From Enterovirga aerilata (GTDB lineage Bacteria > Pseudomonadota > Alphaproteobacteria > Rhizobiales > Beijerinckiaceae), in contig NZ_JABEPP010000002.1 in the NCBI RefSeq assembly GCF_013044135.1, positions 558,001-622,000 on the forward strand: a stretch of DNA of 64,000 nucleotides, written 5' to 3'. Shown here one piece after another: positions 58,590 through 64,000 of this stretch. Position numbers and translations under genes: made by a program. The notes under the pieces are model-generated. The model ran no database searches, was not told the DNA's origin, and worked only from the letters and a program-made list of their open reading frames with translations. Positions within the stretch are counted from its first letter, which is position 1, and every line of letters begins with the position of its first letter.

Positions 58590-59507
58590 CTACGCGGCCG
58601 CTCGCGCGGGTTCCGGGGCCGCTTGCGCCCGGAGACCCAGCAAGTGGCAGATCGCGAAGACGAGATCCGCGCGGTTCATGGTGTAGAAGTGGAAATCGGT
58701 CACGCCGCGATCGACCAGGTCGAGCACCTGCTCGGCCGCGACGGCGGCGGCGATGAGCTTTCGCGTCTCGACGTCGTTCTCCAGCCCCTCGAAGCGTGCG
58801 GCGAGCCAATCGGGCACACTAGCGCCCGTCCGGGCCGCGAAGTTCGCGGCCTGCTTGAAGTTCTGCACGGGCAGGATGCCCGGCACGATCGGAATGTCGA
58901 TCCCACGCGCCCGGACCCGGTCGAGATAGCGCAGATAGAGGTCGTTATCGAAGAAGAACTGCGTGATGGCGCGCGTCGCGCCGCAATCGACCTTGGCCTT
59001 GAGTGCATCGATATCCGCCTCAAGCGAGGCCGCCTCTGGGTGCTTCTCCGGATAGGCCGAGACGGAGACCTCGAAATCGCCGATGCGGCGGATTCCCGCC
59101 ACCAGGTCGCAGGTCTGCTCGTAGCCGCCGGGGTGGACCTGGTAGCGCGTCCCCGGGCCGCTCACCGGATCGCCGCGCAGCGCCACGATGTGGCGTACCC
59201 CGGCGGCCCAATAGGAGCGCACGACGTCATCCACCTCGTCCTTGGTCGCCGCCACGCAGGTGAGATGGGCCGCCGGCCTGAGGCTCGTCTCGGTCACGAG
59301 GCGTGCGAGCGTGTTGTGGGTCCGCTCGCGCGTCGACCCGCCGGCGCCATAGGTAACCGAGACGAAGCTCGGGCGAAGCGGTGCGAGCCGCTCGATCGCC
59401 GACCAGAGCGAAGCTTCCATCTCGGCCGTCTTCGGCGGGAAGAACTCGAACGAGACCTTCACCGGCCTCGTCGAATGGCGGCTCGGGCGGAAGGCGAGCG
59501 CGGACAT
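58590..59507 (-). CDS. metF: 5,10-methylenetetrahydrofolate reductase
   Basis: Produces 5-methyltetrahydrofolate, the methyl donor for MetH. The 305-residue flavoprotein has VSFEFFPPKTAEMEASLW near residue 18 with the catalytic Glu, SVTYGAGGSTRERTHNT near 50, HIVALRGDPVSGPG near 105, and ITQFFFDNDLYLRYLDRVRA near 180. The ATG at 59507 overlaps the stop of the upstream regulator gene (TGATG). The upstream open frame is shadow. Confidence 0.96.
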   Translation of the reverse strand: MSALAFRPSRHSTRPVKVSFEFFPPKTAEMEASLWSAIERLAPLRPSFVSVTYGAGGSTRERTHNTLARLVTETSLRPAAHLTCVAATKDEVDDVVRSYWAAGVRHIVALRGDPVSGPGTRYQVHPGGYEQTCDLVAGIRRIGDFEVSVSAYPEKHPEAASLEADIDALKAKVDCGATRAITQFFFDNDLYLRYLDRVRARGIDIPIVPGILPVQNFKQAANFAARTGASVPDWLAARFEGLENDVETRKLIAAAVAAEQVLDLVDRGVTDFHFYTMNRADLVFAICHLLGLRAQAAPEPARAAA

Positions 59508-60535
59508 CAGGCCACCTCTTTGGCGTCGGCCGCGAGCGGCCAGTCGGACACGGCCCGGCAATCCTCGCCGAGCCAGATGGAAACGGTGAGCTTGTCGGCG
59601 CCTCCGCCCGCCGGCGGAGGCAGGTCGCGGACGAGAGCGGGAGCCAGCCCGGCTTCCTCCATCCATCCCGCCATCTGGGCAGGCGTGAAGCCGAGGCGGC
59701 GATGACCTTCCGTGTCGCGCAGAAACTCGAGCCTGTGCGGCGCGAAATCCACGATGAGAAGGCGTCCCCCCGGCGCGAGCAGCCGGGCCGCCTGAGCGAC
59801 CGCGCGGGCCGGATCGTCGAGGTAGTGCAGCACCTGGTGGATGATGACCAGGTCGAAGCTCTCCCGCACGAGCGGAGGTGCGTAGATGTCGCCCTGCCTG
59901 AGCTCCACACCGGCGAGTCCCGCCCGCTCCAGATTCGCGCGGGCGACCGAGAGCATCGCGTGGCTCGCATCCAGCCCGACGACGCGCGCCGCCCTCGGCC
60001 CGAGGAGCTGGAGCATCCGGCCCGTGCCGGTCCCGAGATCGAGGAGCGACCGGATGTGTTTGGGGCCGACTGCATCGAGGATAGCCGCCTCGACCGCCTC
60101 CTCGGCGGCATGGAGGGAGCGGAGCGTATCCCAACGTGGCGCCAGCCGGGCGAAGAAGCTCTGGGCGGCCACCGCGCGCTGCTCGCGGACGGTGGCCAGG
60201 CGCTCGCGGTCCTGCGAAAGCTGGGCATCCGCGGGATCGAGAGCCTCCAGGATCGGCCGGAGCAGAAACGCCGTTTCCGGGCGCTCGGCCAGCCGGAAGA
60301 AGGCCCAGGCTCCTTCGCGGTGCCGCTCCAGCAGGCCCGCCTCGACGAGCAGCTTGAGATGCCGCGAGATGCGCGGCTGCGACTGGCCGAGGATGTCGGT
60401 GAGATCCGAGACGGAGAGCTCGCCCTCCGCCAGGAGCGCGAGGATGCGGATGCGGGTATCCTCGGCAGCGGCGCGCAGCGCGCCGAGCGCGCTGTCAAGT
60501 CTGAGCCGGCGGGGCGGAATGCTCTGAGGAGACAT
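59507..60535 (-). CDS. ArsR-type regulator fused to a SAM methyltransferase
   Basis: A 342-residue two-domain protein. Residues about 15-100 form a winged helix of the ArsR family (DTRIRILALLAEGELSVSDL, then PRISRHLKLLVEAGLLERHR); residues about 140-300 form a class I methyltransferase with motif I LLDLGTGTGRMLQLLG near 168. It leads a unit with metF and metH, and a palindrome overlaps its own start codon, so it is likely an autoregulated repressor of methionine genes that senses SAM or SAH. ArsR-family SahR proteins have that role in other proteobacteria; the link is inference. Methyl-transfer activity is unproven. Confidence 0.87.
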   Translation of the reverse strand: MSPQSIPPRRLRLDSALGALRAAAEDTRIRILALLAEGELSVSDLTDILGQSQPRISRHLKLLVEAGLLERHREGAWAFFRLAERPETAFLLRPILEALDPADAQLSQDRERLATVREQRAVAAQSFFARLAPRWDTLRSLHAAEEAVEAAILDAVGPKHIRSLLDLGTGTGRMLQLLGPRAARVVGLDASHAMLSVARANLERAGLAGVELRQGDIYAPPLVRESFDLVIIHQVLHYLDDPARAVAQAARLLAPGGRLLIVDFAPHRLEFLRDTEGHRRLGFTPAQMAGWMEEAGLAPALVRDLPPPAGGGADKLTVSIWLGEDCRAVSDWPLAADAKEVA

Positions 60536-60549
60536 AAAGATATGTTTAT
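60534..60549. promoter_or_regulatory. Palindromic operator at the arsR-metF-metH start
   Basis: ATAAAGAT-ATGTTTAT is a near-perfect 16-bp palindrome (one mismatched pair) in an AT-rich island of a very GC-rich region. It overlaps the ATG of the ArsR-type gene (60533-60535) and lies 40 bp before trmO on the other strand, so it could control both directions. I see no second copy in the window. Confidence 0.6.
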
Positions 60550-60588
60550 ATCTAATCCAGATCCTCGGCAAGCGGTCGGCCGCGGAGC

Positions 60589-61083
60589 ATGCGCCGGGCG
60601 ATGAGGGACGAGCTTCGCCCGGGCGAGAGACCATTGGCGCTGCCTTCCGGCTTCGACGCCGGGCTCTACTTCATCGGCCGGATCCGGACACCCTGGCGGG
60701 ACCGGTCGGAGTGCCCGAAGAACGCCAGGGGCTCGGACGCGGTCTGCACCGTGGAGGTCGAGCCGCGCTACGCCGAGGCGCTGACCGGAGTGGAAGCGGC
60801 CTCGCATCTCATCCTGCTCTATTGGATGGACAGGGCGCGGCGCGATCTCGCGATCCAGGTGCCGCGTCATCACGAGCGGCCGCGCGGCACATTCTCGGTC
60901 CGTTCGCCCGTCCGGCCGAACCCGGTCGCGCTCTCGGTCGTGCAGCTGATCGGCCGGGACGGAACGAGCCTGAAGGTGGTCGGGCTCGACTGCCTGGACG
61001 GCACGCCCCTCCTCGACATCAAGCCCTACCTGCCCTCCGTCGATTCGCGGCCGGAGGCGATGATGGCTCCCCCTGCCCTATGA
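60589..61083 (+). CDS. TrmO-like SAM-dependent methyltransferase (TsaA/YaeB family)
   Basis: A 164-residue beta-barrel protein of the TrmO/YaeB family, known in E. coli to N6-methylate t6A in tRNA-Thr. Family motifs are YFIGRIRTPWRDRSECPKNA near residue 27, the LYWMDRARRD and RGTFSVRSPVRPNPVALSVV segment near 100, and LDCLDGTPLLDIKPYLPSVD near the C terminus. An ATG at 60601 is an alternative start. It is divergent from the methionine regulator and might share its operator. Confidence 0.85.
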   Translation: MRRAMRDELRPGERPLALPSGFDAGLYFIGRIRTPWRDRSECPKNARGSDAVCTVEVEPRYAEALTGVEAASHLILLYWMDRARRDLAIQVPRHHERPRGTFSVRSPVRPNPVALSVVQLIGRDGTSLKVVGLDCLDGTPLLDIKPYLPSVDSRPEAMMAPPAL

Positions 61084-61770
61084 TCAGAGCAGGCTCGCCC
61101 CGACATTGATGGCGAGGGCCAGGATCGTCGTGTTGAAGAGGAACGACAGGATCGTGTGGGCGAGCACGAAGCGGCGCATGCGAGGCGCCTCGATCACCAC
61201 GTCGGAGGTCTGGGAGGCGGCGCCGAGATTGAAGGAGAAATAGAGGAAGTCCCAATAGTCTGGTCTGTGCTCGCCGGGAAACCTGAGCCCCTGGCGATCG
61301 TCCGCCCCTGCGTAGTAGTCATGGGCATAGTGCAGCGCGAAGGTCGTGTGCACGAACAGCCAAGACAGGAGGATCGTGCCGGCGGCGAGGGCAAGGCGCG
61401 GCGGCGCCCTTCCCTCCTGCAAATCCTTCACGCTGTGGAGTTCGACGCCGATCGCGACGAAGCTGGCGATCGCCGCTATCATCGTGAGCGCCAGCACGAT
61501 CACCGCACCGACATCCTCCTTGTCGGCACGGCGCTGCAGGTCGGCGTGGCTCGAGAGCGCCATCATCGACCAGACGAGCATGACGTGAAGTCCGACGCCG
61601 ATGTCGTAGGCCATCAGGATTCTCGTCGAGGTTCGAAGCTCGGGAAGGAAGCAGCCGGCAAGGACAGCCGCCCCGATCGCCGCCATCAGCCGCGGCCGGC
61701 CGGTGAAGATCCGGAGCGCTCGCCGGAGCTGCCCGTGCGAACGGGAAGGCCGCGCGGCTGCGTTCGTCAT
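61084..61770 (-). CDS. DUF1345 family membrane protein
   Basis: A 228-residue inner-membrane protein with about five hydrophobic segments and the family motifs LLSWLFVHTTFALHYAHDYY near residue 135 and PDYWDFLYFSFNLGAASQTS near 170. Function unknown. It is convergent with trmO, stop codons adjacent. The 205 bp upstream, toward coxM, show no clear feature. Confidence 0.87.
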   Translation of the reverse strand: MTNAAARPSRSHGQLRRALRIFTGRPRLMAAIGAAVLAGCFLPELRTSTRILMAYDIGVGLHVMLVWSMMALSSHADLQRRADKEDVGAVIVLALTMIAAIASFVAIGVELHSVKDLQEGRAPPRLALAAGTILLSWLFVHTTFALHYAHDYYAGADDRQGLRFPGEHRPDYWDFLYFSFNLGAASQTSDVVIEAPRMRRFVLAHTILSFLFNTTILALAINVGASLL

Positions 61771-61975
61771 CCGCTGTCACTCGCTCCCGACGCGCCATGC
61801 AGCCGGCTCTCGCACCTTTCCTGCGGAGGCATGGGAGCCGTCAATCGGCCCCTCGCGGCAGAGGACCATGAGCGCTGTCACCTCGTATGGCGAACGGCAG
61901 CGCCTCTGGAGCGCGGCCTGCGATCATGGCATGCTGCGGGTTATCCGGGGCGCCGCGTCACGGGCGGGAGGAGCG

Positions 61976-62776
61976 ATGTACGCTTTCGAATATCTGAAGC
62001 CGACGAGCCTCAAGGAAGCCAAGGCCATGCTGGCCGAGCATCCCGACGGCAAGTTCCTGTCCGGCGGACATACGCTTCTTCCTGCCATGAAGCTGCGCCT
62101 GGCCGGCCCGGCCGCCCTGATCGATCTCTCGGGCGTCGAGGGCATGCGGGGGATCGAGCGCAAGGGCGACACCCTGGTGATCGGCGCCTTCATGAAGCAC
62201 CGCGAGGTGGCCGGTTCGGACGTGGTCAAGGCCGCCATCCCGACGCTCGCCGAGATGGTCGGCACGATCGGCGATCCGGCCGTGCGCCACCGGGGCACGA
62301 TCGGCGGCTCGATCGCCAACAACGATCCCTCGGCCGATTACGCGGCCGCCGCGATGGCGCTTGCTGCGACGATCGTGACCGATTCCCGTCGCATCCCGGC
62401 CGACGAGTTCTTCACCGGTCTCTTCTCCACCGCCCTGGAGGACGGGGAGATCGTGACCGCGGTCGAGTTCCCGATCCCGAGGCGGATGGGCTACCAGAAG
62501 TTCCGCAATCCCGCCTCGCGCTACGCGCTGTGCGGAGTGGCGGTGGCCGAAACCGCGGCGGGCGAGGTCCGCGTCGCAGTGATCGGGGCGGGCGCGGACG
62601 GCGTGTTCCGCATGGCCGAGATGGAGAACGCGCTGAAGGGGAACTTCTCGCCCGACGCGATCAAGGACATCAAGGTCCCGACCGACGGCATGGCGTCGGA
62701 CATCCACGCCGACCAGGAATACCGGGCGCATCTCGTGGGCGTCATGGCCCGCCGCGCGGTCGCCGCGGCGAAATAG
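61976..62776 (+). CDS. coxM: Carbon monoxide dehydrogenase-type FAD subunit (CoxM-like)
   Basis: A 266-residue FAD subunit of the molybdenum hydroxylase family. FAD motifs are KFLSGGHTLLPAMKLRLA near residue 26 and RHRGTIGGSIANNDPSADYA near 105, as in CoxM. Unlike PaoB above it lacks the [4Fe-4S] insertion. The ATG at 61976 has a strong GGAGGAG site. Neither the large (CoxL) nor the small (CoxS) subunit gene adjoins it: the upstream gene is an unrelated one on the other strand and coxD follows. True substrate of the enzyme is unknown. Confidence 0.85.
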   Translation: MYAFEYLKPTSLKEAKAMLAEHPDGKFLSGGHTLLPAMKLRLAGPAALIDLSGVEGMRGIERKGDTLVIGAFMKHREVAGSDVVKAAIPTLAEMVGTIGDPAVRHRGTIGGSIANNDPSADYAAAAMALAATIVTDSRRIPADEFFTGLFSTALEDGEIVTAVEFPIPRRMGYQKFRNPASRYALCGVAVAETAAGEVRVAVIGAGADGVFRMAEMENALKGNFSPDAIKDIKVPTDGMASDIHADQEYRAHLVGVMARRAVAAAK

Positions 62777-62789
62777 GCCTGCCGGCCTT

Positions 62790-62877
62790 GTCCTGGCCGG
62801 GCTTGACCCGGCCATTCCGACCTGTGAGGCGGAGGCATCTCTCCGACCGGGATGCCCGGGACGAGTCCGGGCATGAC
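62790..62877. repeat. Palindromic intergenic repeat between coxM and coxD
   Basis: Two 29-bp imperfect inverted arms (62790-62818 and 62849-62877) share the pattern GTC-TG-CCGG-CT-G-CCCGG-CAT, for example CCGGGCATGAC on the right. GTCATGCCCGG-type palindromes are abundant in Bradyrhizobium- and Methylobacterium-like genomes. It fills almost all the coxM-coxD gap and ends 5 bp before the coxD start. Confidence 0.75.
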
Positions 62878-62882
62878 AGCGG

Positions 62883-63806
62883 ATGAGTGATCGCGCCTCC
62901 CTCCCCTCCTCGATCGACGACACGCTCACGGTTCTCGAACGCGGCGGCTACGTGGCCGACCGCGCGCTCGCCACCGTCCTCTTCCTGGCGCTCAGGCTGA
63001 AGCGCCCGCTTTTCCTCGAAGGCGAGGCGGGGGTCGGCAAGACGGAGATCGCCAAGGTCCTCTCGCATGTGCTCGGGCGGAAGCTCATCCGGCTGCAATG
63101 CTACGAGGGGCTGGACGTGGCTTCCGCGGTCTACGAGTGGAACTACGCCGGGCAGATGATGGCGATCCGGCTCGCGGAGGCGGGCGGCAGCGTCGACCGC
63201 GCCACGCTCGAATCCGATCTCTTCTCCGAGCGGTACCTGGTGCGCCGTCCGCTCCTCGATGCGCTGGAGCCGCACGAGGGCGGCCCGCCGGTCCTCCTCA
63301 TCGACGAGCTCGACCGGACCGACGAGGCCTTCGAGGCGTATCTCCTGGAGATCCTGTCCGACTTCCAGGTCACGGTGCCGGAACTCGGCACCGTGCGGGC
63401 GGCCGAACCGCCGATCGTCGTCATCACGTCCAACCGCACCCGCGAGATCCACGATGCGCTGAAGCGGCGGTGCCTCTACCATTGGGTCGATTACCCGGAC
63501 GCGGCGCGCGAGCTCGCGATCCTACATGCCCGCGTTCCGAACGCGCCCGAACGGCTGTCCCGCGAGATCGTCGCCTTCGTGGGCAAGCTCCGCGGCAAGG
63601 AGCTGTTCAAGGCGCCCGGCGTCGCCGAGACCCTCGACTGGGCCCAAGCCCTGATCGAGCTCGACACGGTCGCGCTCGATCCGGACATCGTCGCCGATAC
63701 GCTCGGCGTGCTGCTGAAGTACCAGGACGACATCCAGCGCATGCAGAGCTCCGAGATCCGCAAGGTCATCGACGACCTGCGCGCGGAGCTGGCATCCGCC
63801 CGTTGA
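62883..63806 (+). CDS. coxD: MoxR family AAA+ ATPase (CoxD-like)
   Basis: A 307-residue AAA+ ATPase. Walker A is FLEGEAGVGKTEIAKVLS near residue 45, Walker B LLIDELDRTDEAFEAYLLE near 140, and sensor 1 VITSNRTREIHDALKRRC near 180. In Oligotropha, CoxD helps insert sulfur and copper into CO dehydrogenase together with the VWA protein CoxE, whose gene follows. The ATG has no clear ribosome site because the preceding repeat ends 5 bp upstream. Confidence 0.92.
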   Translation: MSDRASLPSSIDDTLTVLERGGYVADRALATVLFLALRLKRPLFLEGEAGVGKTEIAKVLSHVLGRKLIRLQCYEGLDVASAVYEWNYAGQMMAIRLAEAGGSVDRATLESDLFSERYLVRRPLLDALEPHEGGPPVLLIDELDRTDEAFEAYLLEILSDFQVTVPELGTVRAAEPPIVVITSNRTREIHDALKRRCLYHWVDYPDAARELAILHARVPNAPERLSREIVAFVGKLRGKELFKAPGVAETLDWAQALIELDTVALDPDIVADTLGVLLKYQDDIQRMQSSEIRKVIDDLRAELASAR

Positions 63807-63813
63807 GGGCTGG

Positions 63814-64000
63814 ATGAGGGGAGTGAGGGTGGAGGCTATCGCCCCCGGCGGCCGGATGGCCGAGAACGTCGCGCATTTCGGGCGCGCGCTTCGGGCGGCC
63901 GGCCTGCCCGTCGGCCCGCGCGACGTGGTCGCCGCGATCGAGGCGGTCGAGGCGGCCGGCCTCGGCGGGCGGCAGGATCTCTACTGGACCCTGCACGCCG
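63814..64000 (+). CDS. coxE: VWA domain protein CoxE, N-terminal part (runs off window)
   Basis: The first 62 codons of a CoxE-type protein, cut by the window end. The segment MAENVAHFGRALRAAGLPVG followed by DLYWTLHA matches the family N terminus. It partners the MoxR ATPase in maturation of molybdenum hydroxylases. Start is either the ATG at 63814 or the one at 63856. Confidence 0.88.
   Translation, partial: MRGVRVEAIAPGGRMAENVAHFGRALRAAGLPVGPRDVVAAIEAVEAAGLGGRQDLYWTLHA

Overview
The window is a gene-dense, very GC-rich chromosomal segment of an alphaproteobacterium, most likely of the order Hyphomicrobiales (Rhizobiales) and possibly close to Methylobacteriaceae. The evidence is the gene order (dnaE - lolDC - proS - DUF1467 - mce - RNase J - birA - nuoN-A), a short prolyl-tRNA synthetase without editing insertion, coxMDE-type genes, palindromic repeats of rhizobial style, and CTGC-N3-GCAG and TTGACA/CTAAAC-type promoter elements. 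No rRNA, prophage, insertion sequence with a transposase, or CRISPR array is visible. One tRNA (Asp, GTC) is present. The dnaE and coxE genes run off the two window ends.

Layout. 1-4.8 kb: dnaE (start only), LolD/LolC lipoprotein release system and proS, all minus strand. 4.7-5.1 kb: a 387-bp gap with a strong plus-strand terminator and repeats, which I read as a candidate small RNA. 5.1-24.5 kb: a long minus-strand unit nuoA-N followed by birA, RNase J, methylmalonyl-CoA epimerase and DUF1467. The complex I operon has three extra genes (a Uma2-type nuclease-fold gene and two small coiled-coil genes), an NuoE with a long disordered tail and an NuoL with a His-rich loop. birA carries an in-frame palindromic element. 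24.7-31.1 kb: an iron-permease-like gene with a probable frameshift, tRNA-Asp, guaA, rsmB-like, MAPEG and guaB. 31.2-38.6 kb: a drug-type MFS pump, rlmE, ppx, an acyl-CoA dehydrogenase, a coiled-coil protein, DUF2244, nth and a small protein behind a PhaR-like operator.

38.8-46.2 kb: a fused flippase/acetyltransferase followed by a JmjC-like oxygenase, then an MFS exporter, serA and a GST. 46.3-50.1 kb: a three-subunit periplasmic-aldehyde-oxidase-like molybdenum hydroxylase (PaoABC type). 50.5-53.3 kb: TPP riboswitch and thiOSGE. 53.5-54.5 kb: RlpA-like protein and a stand-alone receiver domain. 54.5-60.6 kb: a methionine operon (ArsR-methyltransferase regulator, metF, small coiled-coil gene, metH) with a palindromic operator over the first start codon. 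60.6-64 kb: TrmO-like, DUF1345, then coxM, a palindromic repeat, coxD and the start of coxE.

Most of the window is conserved housekeeping. The items most worth following up are the flippase-acetyltransferase fusion with its oxygenase neighbour, the extra genes inside the nuo and met operons, the candidate sRNA, the PhaR-like operator on a 69-residue protein, the repeat-derived insert in BirA, and the cox cluster lacking coxS/coxL.
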